From Streptomyces sp. NBC_00683 (GTDB lineage: Bacteria > Actinomycetota > Actinomycetes > Streptomycetales > Streptomycetaceae): DNA of 64,000 bases. Position 1 is the stretch's first letter. Every line of letters begins with the position of its first letter. The notes under the pieces were generated by a model, which was given only the letters and a program-made list of their open reading frames with translations, was not told the origin of the DNA and made no database searches. The stretch spans positions 5,828,001 to 5,892,000 of the forward strand of contig NZ_CP109013.1 of assembly GCF_036226745.1 (NCBI RefSeq). Reading direction: 5' to 3'. Positions 56,532 to 64,000 of the stretch are shown here, piece by piece. A program made the translations under genes and the position numbers.

Positions 56532-56953
56532 CTCTTCGCCGGCATCGAACGCGAACCGGTTCACGCGGATAGCCACATAACTGGGCGATTCCCACGCCGG
56601 GCTCACCCGGATACGGCATCCCGACGCACGGCCGACAGGCCGCCTCGTGCGGCCGGTCCGTCGACTTCGGTCCGCCGCCGGGCAAGACCCGCAGGAGATC
56701 CCCATCGGGACCTCACCGAGGCGGATCTCGATGCCCTGCATGTGGCGCCGCCTCGAGTCGCCCTTGCAGGGCGTGCCCTCGGCAGCGCCGCGCGTGCTCG
56801 TTGAACGGGAGCCGGACGCCGGCCACAACGTCAGGGAGCGGTCCCCCGGCAGCGGCCCCCCACACCAAGGCGCTTTCGTGGAGCCCAGGCGTAGCCGTGG
56901 CCGTCAACGGACCGGTGCCTCGCGTGAGCCCCTCCGCGAGAGCGTTCAGGAAT

Positions 56954-57175
56954 TCAGCGAATGACGAGCAAGCCGCCCAGTTCGACGGCAAGGCCGTCCC
57001 ACGGCGCGACCGCGTAGTCGGCGACGGCAAAGGGCACCGGGTCGCCCCAGAGCTCATCGGCGCTTTCGCTGGTGCCGCGAACGGTCACGATCGCCTCCAG
57101 CGGCAGCAGATGACGCTGGGCGAGAAACAGGGCAGGGTCGGGACGGGAGTCGGTGCGCCTGTGAGGGCAAGCTGC
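56954..57175 (-). pseudogene. Orphan C-terminal coding fragment, unrecognised
   Basis: Open frame between two stops, no usable start codon, with high third-position GC typical of real Streptomyces coding DNA. It ends LWGDPVPFAVADYAVAPWDGLAVELGGLLVIR and begins ALFLAQRHLLPLEAIVTVRG. It looks like the last about 70 residues of a gene whose 5' part was lost. I do not recognise the family. Confidence 0.4.
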
Positions 57176-57287
57176 TCATCAACGTGAACGGGCCCGGACC
57201 CGTTCACCGCCGTGAGCGGGAAGAGTCCGGGCTCGAGGTGTTCTCAGGCGGCATCAGCCCGGCTGCATGACGGTCATGGCGCGGTGA

Positions 57288-57716
57288 TCAGTCGGCGGAT
57301 TCCCAGAAGAAGGAGGAGCAGGTGTCCCTCAGGACGCTGCGACTGCCGTAGTCGCCCAGGCAGACCCGGTAGGTGATCCATCCGTCCTCGGGGATGTCCA
57401 TGTCGATGTCGAGCCTGGTGTACTTGCTGTAGTGGTTCCAGTCGCGTATGTAGTCGCTGCCGCCTACATCGGAGCGCTCGTACTCCACCACCACGGAGTG
57501 CCCGTCACCAACGTTGTCCCAGACCAGCAGGTGGTCGCCGTCATGGACGAACGACGCCGAGCCGGCACAGCTGTTGCTCCAGGTGCACTTGTCGCCGGTG
57601 TGCGGCCCGGACGTGTGCGTCACGGTGTACCCGGCCGCGGAGGCGGTGCCGGCCAGGGGGAGTACGGCCAGAACGGCCGCACAGGCGGCGCTGGAAAGCG
57701 CCATGCGCTTCTTCAT
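57288..57716 (-). CDS. Small secreted protein
   Basis: 142-aa precursor with a clear signal peptide (KKRM, then ALSSAACAAVLAVLPLAG, cleavage near GTASA at residue 27). The mature protein is about 115 residues, rich in Asp and aromatics, with four cysteines (CTWSNSC, YRVCLGD, DTCSS) that could form two disulfides. No family recognised. The ATG at 57716 has AAGGA eight bases upstream. It may be carried by the accessory segment. Confidence 0.65.
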   Translation of the reverse strand: MKKRMALSSAACAAVLAVLPLAGTASAAGYTVTHTSGPHTGDKCTWSNSCAGSASFVHDGDHLLVWDNVGDGHSVVVEYERSDVGGSDYIRDWNHYSKYTRLDIDMDIPEDGWITYRVCLGDYGSRSVLRDTCSSFFWESAD

Positions 57717-58209
57717 TGCGGTGATCCTTACGTTGATTGCGCTCACCGGTGGCTGGTCCGTGGTGGGCGGGGTGGTGAGGGTGTGGCGGCCGTAGCAGCC
57801 CAGCAGCAGGGCCTGGGGCATCGCAGGGAACCCAATGAGCGCTGCGGTGGAGTCCCTGCGGCGGACCTTCGATCAGCCGTACAGGCCTGGCCGGTACCGG
57901 CCCGTCAGACTCTTGACCGTGACACCTTCGACGCCAGGGGCATCAGTCCAGACAGTGCCACCAGATTTCGACACTCATCGGCCGACGGACGTCAGGACAT
58001 GAAATCGGTCAGCGTGCGACTGTCCACGAGCCCCTTCTCCGTATGCGAGCGGTGTGAGCACGTCATCTCCCTGCGCGCCTGCGCTGAGTACCGATGGGCG
58101 TCCTCGGAGAGGACGTGACCCACGATGCGGCGCGGGATACGGGCGAACAACCCCCGACTGAACATGGTCTGATAACCCCGGAGTTATCGGTGGAGGCTGG
58201 GGGCACGTG
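57717..58209. other. 493-bp intergenic region before LysR gene
   Basis: No credible gene; frames here are broken and short. It holds the LysR-type palindrome at 58171 and presumably the divergent promoters. Confidence 0.45.
58171..58188. promoter_or_regulatory. LysR-type operator palindrome
   Basis: GATAAC-cccgga-GTTATC, a perfect 6-bp inverted repeat containing T-N11-A, 21 bp before the LysR start. Suits autoregulation. Confidence 0.55.
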
Positions 58210-59100
58210 ATGGAACTACGAGACATCGAGATCTTCCTGACTCTGGCCGAGGAACTGCACTTCGGCCGGACCGCAGACCGGCTGCACGTGTCACAGGCGC
58301 GAGTGAGCCAGTCGATCGCCAAGCAGGAGCGACGGATCGGCGCGCGCCTCTTCGCCCGGAGCAGCCGCAAGGTCGAGCTCACCGCCATCGGAGCTCAGCT
58401 GCGGCAAGACCTCGGTGCGGGTTATCAGCAGATACTCGACGGCACCCGCGCGGCCACCGCTGCTGCCCGGGGCACCACGAGCACGCTGACCATCGGTCTG
58501 CACGGGCCCCAGGTGCACTACTACCCGCACGTCATCGGCCTCTTCCAGGCCCGGCACCCCGAGGTCCGGCTCCGCGTCCAGGAGATCAACTTCTCGGACC
58601 CCTTCGGCCCCCTCCGGAACGGCTCGGTCCAGGTGGCGACCTCCTGGCTGCCGGTCCGTGAGCCGGATCTCACCGTTGGTCCAGTGATCGCGACCAAGCG
58701 CCTGGTCCTCATGGTGGCCGCCGATCATCCTCTTACCGCCCGCAGCAAGGTCAGCATGGAGGACCTGGCGGACTGGCCCCTGCCGTACTCCGCAGCACCC
58801 ATCCCCGAGTACTGGCAGCAGACGCTCGTGCCCACCCACACCCCCGGCGGCCGGCCGATCCGGCGCGGGCCCAAGGTCTCCACGATCCAGGAAGTCGCCG
58901 CCGTCGTCGCGGCAGGTGAGGCGATCTGCCTCGTCCACGGCGACGCCGCCGACTGCTACCAGTGGCCCGGTCTCCGGTACCTGCATCCGTACGACGCCCC
59001 GATGGGAACCTGGGTCCTCATCTGGCCCACGGCCGGGGAGACGGACCTTGTCCGGGCGCTCGCGCAAGCGGTGCAGGACTCAGGGCTGAGCGGAAGGTGA
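58210..59100 (+). CDS. LysR-family transcriptional regulator
   Basis: 296-aa regulator. The N-terminal winged HTH is MELRDIEIFLTLAEELHFGRTADRLHVSQARVSQSIAKQE (residues 1-60), followed by the linker helix and a substrate-binding-like effector domain (about 90-290; LTIGLHGPQVHYYPHVIGLFQARHPEVRL). Length is normal. No divergent gene within 490 bp, apart from the small secreted protein, so the target is unclear. The ATG at 58210 is chosen; a GTG directly before it is in frame. Confidence 0.92.
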   Translation: MELRDIEIFLTLAEELHFGRTADRLHVSQARVSQSIAKQERRIGARLFARSSRKVELTAIGAQLRQDLGAGYQQILDGTRAATAAARGTTSTLTIGLHGPQVHYYPHVIGLFQARHPEVRLRVQEINFSDPFGPLRNGSVQVATSWLPVREPDLTVGPVIATKRLVLMVAADHPLTARSKVSMEDLADWPLPYSAAPIPEYWQQTLVPTHTPGGRPIRRGPKVSTIQEVAAVVAAGEAICLVHGDAADCYQWPGLRYLHPYDAPMGTWVLIWPTAGETDLVRALAQAVQDSGLSGR

Positions 59101-59402
59101 CGAGACGCCGGCGCCGGGCGATGCGACATCGGCCCCTTCGTGCGGGGCTTGTGGCTGCCGGCTCGAGTCTCTGACGGGTGTCGGAGTGACCGCCCTGGCC
59201 CCTCGAAGCCTTCGCCCCGCCCCGGAACCTGCACTTCCGCACTTGGGACCTGCGCACGCTCAAGGACGACTCTCCGGACCGGCGGGCAGGTGACCGGCTC
59301 TGTCCGTTCGCCCGAGGGTGAACCGTTCCGAAAGAACCCGCTGTCGACGCCCGGCCACTGACAACTGGCTGTTGACGGCAAGCTGTTGATGGCTGACGGG
59401 AC
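59101..59402. other. 302-bp intergenic region, no intact gene
   Basis: A short coding-like stretch (NLHFRTWDLRTLKDDSPDRR near 59220-59280, plus strand) may be a remnant. An imperfect 12-bp direct repeat GCTGTTGAcGGC / GCTGTTGAtGGC lies at 59368-59393. Nothing else supported. Confidence 0.35.
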
Positions 59403-60809
59403 TCAGTCGCCGCCGCAACCCGACCCGCAACTGGACCCGCAACTGGAGCCGCAGCCGCCCCCGTTGTGCCGGTTGCCGGAGTCGTTCCCGCGCCCCCGGG
59501 TCGACGAGCCGCGCGGTGGTGGGTTCCTGCGGCGCTCCTCCGCCTCGCGCTCCGCCTCCCGGTGGCGCTCCGCTCTCTCCCGGCCCTCGCGGAGCCGCTC
59601 ACGCTGCCGGGCAGGGCCGTCCGCCGGTTCCCACGGGCCCAGCCCGTGGCGGCGGTCCGGGCGGAGCGGGGCAGTGGTCACGGTCGCGTACATCCGCCCC
59701 ATCTCCTGGTGGCGGTGGTACTCGGCGCAGGCGTATTCGAGGACGACTTCGTCGCCCTCCGCGGGGGTGCCGTACAGGACCGCTTCGAAGGGCTCGTGCT
59801 TCGGGTCGATGTCGTGGTGCCCGTTCCCCACCCCGTACGCCGAGCTGCTGCCGAGGAGCCGCGTCCTGGCGCGGGTGTCGCTCATGCGGGGAACGTACGC
59901 GATCAGGGGGGCTGCCGAGCGGGTGAGGGCGTCCGCGCACACCCAGTGGCGTCCGTCCGCCCCGGCGCGCACGCCCACGATCAGGGCGGGCTGGGGCTCC
60001 CCGGACAGCCGCCAGGCCGCCCGGTGGGCGAGCTGGCCCCGGCCGTAGAAGGTCGAACCGGCTATGAGGAGCACCAGTCCGATGCCCTGCTGCCCGACGG
60101 CGTCGTAGGCGACGCCGGACATGGTCGGTTCCCCGAACAGGCCGTCGGTGAGGATGGCCGCGGCGACCAGACAGAGCGCCAGCCCGAGGTAGACCTGCTG
60201 GTGGCCGCGGTGGCCGTCCGATTCCGGGGTGCCTTCGGGCAGCGGGAAGCGGCGCTCTCCCGCAGCGGCGAGGGCCAGGGACCGCTGTCGGCGTCGGGCC
60301 CGCAGCCGCAGGCAGCTTCCCCCGAACGCGAGGGCGCAGGCGGCGAGGACGACCAGCCACCCGGCCGTCGCCGGATGGTCCACGTCGCCGGGCCGGGCCA
60401 GAGTCAGAACCGCTTCCACAGCGACGAACACGGCCGCCGGTACGGCCGCGAACGGAACGTACCGATACCAGAGCGGCAGGGCGGTCAGCAGGATCAGACC
60501 CGGATACCTCAGCCAGTCCGTCCCATCCCCGGGCCCGCTGTGCCAGGCCGCGGACGCGGACGAGAGCCCGAACAGCAGGACGTACGCCGCCGCCACCAGG
60601 ACGGCCAGTGCCCAGCCGCCCACGGCCGGGGCGAGAACGGCCGGGACCGCCGCCCTCCGCCACCGTTCGGCGTCGGCCACGGGCCAGGTGGCGACGCCGC
60701 CTCGGGACATGGACCGGGAGGCGACACCGTCCCCGGTCACGGACCAGGCGTCGACACCGTCCTCGGGCAGAGTCCCGGTCGGCAGACGCTTGATGTGATA
60801 CGCCGTCAC
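59403..60809 (-). CDS. Polytopic membrane protein with Gly/Cys-rich C-terminal tail
   Basis: 468-aa protein of unknown function. Hydrophobic helices occur at about residues 65-90, 105-150, 170-190 and 205-265, followed by a soluble domain (about 290-390) containing a beta-rich VGNGHHDIDPKHEPFEAVLYGTP segment. A highly charged helix (RQRERLREGRERAERHREAEREAEERRR) leads to a C-terminus GGGCGSSCGSSCGSGCGG. Four cysteines at regular spacing may bind metal or form crosslinks. The GTG at 60809 is chosen. No recognised neighbours. Confidence 0.65.
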   Translation of the reverse strand: MTAYHIKRLPTGTLPEDGVDAWSVTGDGVASRSMSRGGVATWPVADAERWRRAAVPAVLAPAVGGWALAVLVAAAYVLLFGLSSASAAWHSGPGDGTDWLRYPGLILLTALPLWYRYVPFAAVPAAVFVAVEAVLTLARPGDVDHPATAGWLVVLAACALAFGGSCLRLRARRRQRSLALAAAGERRFPLPEGTPESDGHRGHQQVYLGLALCLVAAAILTDGLFGEPTMSGVAYDAVGQQGIGLVLLIAGSTFYGRGQLAHRAAWRLSGEPQPALIVGVRAGADGRHWVCADALTRSAAPLIAYVPRMSDTRARTRLLGSSSAYGVGNGHHDIDPKHEPFEAVLYGTPAEGDEVVLEYACAEYHRHQEMGRMYATVTTAPLRPDRRHGLGPWEPADGPARQRERLREGRERAERHREAEREAEERRRNPPPRGSSTRGRGNDSGNRHNGGGCGSSCGSSCGSGCGGD

Positions 60810-61014
60810 CGAACCACCGCCGCGCGCCCACCGTAGGCCCATCCCTGACGCCCCCTCAGCTCGCTCCCCCATGCATGCCCGGCCAGTCTGCCCGCGACGG
60901 TCCTCCGCCCCACCGCGATGAGCGCTTTCCGGCCAAGCATCGACGAAGGCCGTGGACGTGAGTCTGCTGCCTGATGGCCAAAGCGGCTTGAAGTCGCCCG
61001 AGCCGGGCTCGCCC

Positions 61015-61045
61015 CTCCCCTCGAGGCCCGGCAGCCCGAGGGGAG
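61015..61045 (-). terminator. Putative terminator after the lipoprotein gene
   Basis: CTCCCCTCG / CGAGGGGAG, a perfect 9-bp stem with a 13-nt loop, downstream of the minus-strand lipoprotein gene. Confidence 0.5.
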
Positions 61046-61090
61046 GCCCGGCCGGTAGCCGGAGTCAGCGGTCAGCCGGTCCTTGCAAGG

Positions 61091-61654
61091 TCACCGACAG
61101 GCCGCCGACCGCTCGACCGCCTTGGTGTAGTCGGTGATCAGACTCTTCATGGCCGCCTGGTCGTCGATGTCGGAGCCGAGGACCTGGACCACCGCGTAGA
61201 GGTCCTGATCCGGGTGCTCCGAAGACGTGCAGGAAGCAGTCTTGCCGACGCCGGCTTTCCCGGCGTAGAGGAAGCGGCCGTCGTCCGACACCGTCCCGTC
61301 GTCCGTGTCGGCGTATCCCTGCGCGACCGTCGTCGCGCTCTCCCGTGCCCCCCACCATGTCTGAGTGAGGCGCAGGGCCGCTTTGTCGTCCACGGACACG
61401 TCGCAGCGGGCCGTCCCGCCGTTCGGCTTCGAGGGTGCCGACGAGACGGAATCCCCGCCGGGCAGCAAGGCCTTCACCAGCGAGGGGTCGACGGCGACCC
61501 CGCACAGTGACGCGGGCACGGTGTACGTCTTCTCGGCCGAGTCGTCGCTGTCGCCGGAGCACGCCGACAGGCTTGAGGCGAGGATGACGGTGGCCGACAG
61601 GGAGACGGCCGTGCCGATGAACCGGTGACGCCGGAGAGATCCGCGGACAGACAA
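61091..61654 (-). CDS. Secreted lipoprotein
   Basis: 187-aa precursor with the lipobox LSAC at residues 29-32 after a hydrophobic stretch; mature N-terminus CSGDSDDSAEKTYTVP. Four further cysteines (LCGV, ARCDV, ASCTSS, AACR at the end) suggest disulfides in the extracytoplasmic domain. It resembles the DUF3558-like lipoproteins of Streptomyces only loosely. It lies 63 bp downstream of the DUF6571-like gene and probably forms an operon with it. Confidence 0.75.
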   Translation of the reverse strand: MSVRGSLRRHRFIGTAVSLSATVILASSLSACSGDSDDSAEKTYTVPASLCGVAVDPSLVKALLPGGDSVSSAPSKPNGGTARCDVSVDDKAALRLTQTWWGARESATTVAQGYADTDDGTVSDDGRFLYAGKAGVGKTASCTSSEHPDQDLYAVVQVLGSDIDDQAAMKSLITDYTKAVERSAACR

Positions 61655-61717
61655 CGCGAGAAGCCTTTCGGAGGTCGGACGGGGACGACGCGGCGGGCGC
61701 CGTCCCCGGACATGCGA

Positions 61718-64000
61718 TCAGATGTCCGTCTTCAAGTGAGGGGACATGAAGTCGGTGTTCGTACCCGCGGCCCGGTACCCCTCCTGGGCGGCCGCGCGTG
61801 CCTTCTCGTCGATGCTCTCGTCCATCAGGTCGTCGCGGTGGTGCGCCTTCGCCGCGTTCTCCACGGCCTTCTCGGTGTACCCCGCGTTCTGGTCGAGGCC
61901 GCTCTCCCACTTCTCGCCCATGACGCCGCCCGCGTCGTCCTTGGCGTGCCCCTCGGCGTCCTTGAAGAGGGCTTCGAGGACCATGCTGCTCGCCGTTTCC
62001 GCCACGCCGCCGGCCACCGCGCCCCCGATCGGGCTGGCGATGAACGACGTGCCGACGCCGATGCCCGTGCCGATGCCTCCGGAGATGGCGTTCTTCCACT
62101 GCCCCACGGACTGGTCGAACTTCTTGTCGGACTCCTCGGCGGGGCCGGCGACCGCCTCCTGGCGGCCGATGGCCAGCGTGCCGGACACCTCGCCCGATCC
62201 GTGCGCGACCTGCTCGATGGCGAACTGCGTGTCGTTCGAGTAGCGGGCGTCGGCCGGCAGGTCCGGGTTCATGTGGTAGTCCATGAGATTGGCCATGTAC
62301 GCCTTGTTGGCCACCTCCACGGCCGCGTACCCCTCGGGATTCTGTCCGACGGTCACCAACAGGGCGTTCACGTCGCGGTGGTTGAGCGTGGCGGAACTAC
62401 CGGCGACGGGGAACAGCTTGTTCGTGTCCTCGTCCTGGTCGTCGGTCATCGCCCGGTTGATGTCCGGCAGGTACTCCGAGGTGATCTGCCCGATGCTGTC
62501 GGACATGTAACTGTGCTTCGTGAGCCGCTCGTTGTCGTCAGAGACGGAGGACACGATGGACTCGAACAGCTTGGTCTGCTCGTCGTTGTGGGCCGGAGTG
62601 TCCGCGGTCGGCAGCTCGCCCGCCGGGTGCCCGGTCGTCGCGGCCTCCAGGGCGAGGGCCAGGTTGTTGCGGCCGGTGTTGTCGTCGTCGCCCTTGAGGT
62701 TGCTCTCCTGCGGCCACTCCCGCTCTTCGAACAGGTACTCGAAGTTGGAGAGCGGAACCTTCCCCTTCTTGCCGTTGTCGTCCGTGTCGCGCTCGAAGGG
62801 GGAGTCCTCCTTGGAGACGTACCCCTCGTTGAAGAAGTCGGTGGCCGCGTCCGGGCTGTTGGAGAGCCCCTTGAGGTAACCGGTCAGCGGGTCGTCGCCG
62901 CTGTCGTCACCGATCCGGTTGAGCCACGGGTCCATGCCCATGTGCTGCCACGCCATGTTGGCGTGCTCGCCGTTGCCGGTGAGCCTGCGTTCCGTCTCCA
63001 TGAGCTTGGTGCCGTAGCTCTTGAGGAACTGGTCGTCGTAGTCGCCGGTCCGCATCAGGTTGCTCATGACCTGGAAGCCCATGGGGCCGCCGCCGTCCCG
63101 GCCGATGGGCTGGTCGCCGAGCTTGACCATGTTCCCCTTCCAGCTCGTCATGTCGGCGGAGTCGCTCTGTGTGGCGGTGGCGAGCGTCAGACCGAGATTG
63201 CGCTGGAGGTCGTCGAGCTTGTCGAGCCGTTCGCGGCCGACGTTCGGGTTCACGGCGGGGTCGTTGATGCCCTGCCAGAACTCGAGGGTCTTCTTGGGGC
63301 CGAGCTGCGTGGCGAACCGCTCGGCGAACAGCGGGTCGTCCTTGTACTTGGTCAGACCGTCGTTGATCTTGTCGAACTCGGCGGGTGTGAGGTCCTTGGG
63401 GTTCTTCGCCGCGATCTTGGCGAGGTCCTCCGCCGCCTGGACGGCCTCCGCCGCGGAGTCGCGATCTTTGTAGTTGGCGTCCGAGAAGCCCATCTTGGCC
63501 TGGTCGGCTATCGCCGTCAGTACCTTGCTCGCCGAATCGTCGCTCTCCGAGGCCTTCTTGAGGATCCCCTGCACCTCGTCGCGCAGCGCGGTGACATCGC
63601 TCTCGCTGTGCTCCGGCACGGACGTGCCCTTCGCGGCCCGGTCCGGGTGGATGTTCATGGTGACGGTGAAACCGCCCCCGCCGGTGCTGGTGACGGTCAG
63701 ATTCTTCTTGTTCCCGCGGCTGATGGCGGCCTCGAGATCCTTCTTGTACTGCCGCAGCTCGTCCCGGGTGTCGCTGAGGATCTTGTGAATGGTGTTGGCC
63801 TGCGTGTGGGCATCGGCGAACTCGCCGGCGGTCTTGCCGACGAACTCCTTGGTGACCTGAGCGTTCAAGCCGGCCCAGTTCGCCGAGTTGGCGGCCTTGT
63901 GCAGCCCGTCCTCGGCCTGCTTCTTCAGATCCACGAGGTGCCGTACGAGCAGGCCCCAGTCGGATACAGCTCCGTCGAGCGTCGTGAAGTTCGCGAAGCG
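61718..64000 (-). CDS. DUF6571-like large protein, 5' end beyond window
   Basis: At least 760 residues visible. The frame stays open through base 64000 and upstream codons read RFANFTTLDGAVSDWGLLVRHL, a family-like N-terminus, so the GTG at 63934 is internal and the start lies outside the window. An N-terminal helical WXG/ESX-like segment (about first 120 residues) includes NWAGLNAQVTKEFVGKTAGEFADAHTQA. The middle and C-terminal part matches the DUF6571 layout: EREWPQESNL, LALALEAATTGHPAGE, YLPDINRAM and a glycine-rich hydrophobic GGIGTGIGVGTSFIASPIGGAVAGG near the end. Possibly a toxin-like or ESX-associated effector; unproven. Confidence 0.78.
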   Translation of the reverse strand, partial: RFANFTTLDGAVSDWGLLVRHLVDLKKQAEDGLHKAANSANWAGLNAQVTKEFVGKTAGEFADAHTQANTIHKILSDTRDELRQYKKDLEAAISRGNKKNLTVTSTGGGGFTVTMNIHPDRAAKGTSVPEHSESDVTALRDEVQGILKKASESDDSASKVLTAIADQAKMGFSDANYKDRDSAAEAVQAAEDLAKIAAKNPKDLTPAEFDKINDGLTKYKDDPLFAERFATQLGPKKTLEFWQGINDPAVNPNVGRERLDKLDDLQRNLGLTLATATQSDSADMTSWKGNMVKLGDQPIGRDGGGPMGFQVMSNLMRTGDYDDQFLKSYGTKLMETERRLTGNGEHANMAWQHMGMDPWLNRIGDDSGDDPLTGYLKGLSNSPDAATDFFNEGYVSKEDSPFERDTDDNGKKGKVPLSNFEYLFEEREWPQESNLKGDDDNTGRNNLALALEAATTGHPAGELPTADTPAHNDEQTKLFESIVSSVSDDNERLTKHSYMSDSIGQITSEYLPDINRAMTDDQDEDTNKLFPVAGSSATLNHRDVNALLVTVGQNPEGYAAVEVANKAYMANLMDYHMNPDLPADARYSNDTQFAIEQVAHGSGEVSGTLAIGRQEAVAGPAEESDKKFDQSVGQWKNAISGGIGTGIGVGTSFIASPIGGAVAGGVAETASSMVLEALFKDAEGHAKDDAGGVMGEKWESGLDQNAGYTEKAVENAAKAHHRDDLMDESIDEKARAAAQEGYRAAGTNTDFMSPHLKTDI

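Larger units (their letters stand above)
56204..57287. other. 1.08-kb region after the CAU tRNA, gene remnants only
   Basis: No intact gene is supported. It contains a perfect 8-bp inverted repeat TCCCCAGG / CCTGGGGA (56211-56240) right after the tRNA, a PIN-domain remnant (56349-56531) and a coding-like orphan frame (56954-57175, minus). The pattern suggests decay of an insertion next to a tRNA, a common integration site, but no integrase or att repeat is seen. Confidence 0.5.

Noticed and set aside
59140..59361. Small plus-strand frame in the gap after lysR
   Set aside because: No start context or homology; at best it contains a fragment of an older gene.

Overview
High GC content, GTG starts, strong GGAGG-type ribosome binding sites and the gene order (era, recO, uppS, zur/znuACB, glyS, dusB, ppdK, dgt, dnaG, an hrdA-like sigma factor) identify this as a chromosomal core-region segment of a Streptomyces or very close relative. 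The window begins inside one gene (an XRE/MmyB-type regulator) and ends inside another (a DUF6571-like protein). Most of the sequence is ordinary, densely coding core chromosome. Only the TnpB region (about 17.9-19.6 kb) and the stretch after the CAU tRNA (about 56.2-61 kb) look accessory.

Layout. 1-6 kb: regulator, a deaminase-like protein without zinc ligands, the GTPase Era, an M4 metalloprotease with its putative emfourin-type inhibitor, and leuA with a leucine-rich leader peptide. 6-11 kb: a TerB-like protein, then an MMPL transporter followed by a histidine kinase/response regulator pair. 11-17.6 kb: recO, uppS, the znuACB-zur zinc-uptake operon with two Zur-like boxes, and glyS. 17.6-20 kb: two small conserved proteins flanking a frameshifted TnpB-related gene. 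20-27 kb: MFS exporter/regulator pair, dusB, ppdK. 27-30 kb: DUF5937-type regulator, a VOC protein, a Tat-exported PhoX-like protein.

30-44 kb is a nitrogen-assimilation neighbourhood: a translationally coupled FAD oxidoreductase-nirB-nirD operon, nasA, and a sirohydrochlorin chelatase that could supply siroheme to NirB. Each of these three units has a GlnR-like box upstream. Between them lie a TSUP permease, a class F sortase with a repeat-containing surface protein, a DUF5990 protein, a class IV aminotransferase, an FMN reductase behind a perfect SoxR box, cutA and a gamma-glutamylcyclotransferase. 44-55.6 kb: dgt, a ferredoxin-reductase-like flavoprotein, dnaG, hrdA-like sigma, a heterodimeric ABC exporter, a xylulokinase and a YtxH-type small protein.

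55.7-64 kb: two tandem tRNA-Asn genes and a CAU-anticodon tRNA, followed by gene remnants (PIN/VapC C-terminus and an unrecognised orphan C-terminus), a small secreted protein, a LysR regulator, a membrane protein with a Gly/Cys-rich tail, a lipoprotein and the DUF6571-like protein.

I did not find a convincing undescribed multi-gene system. The most useful signals are regulatory: the coordinated GlnR-like boxes, the SoxR promoter with an apparently leaderless transcript, paired Zur boxes over the znuA start, the leuA leader, and a perfect CRP-type palindrome. The decaying TnpB locus and several unexplained hairpins also merit a look.
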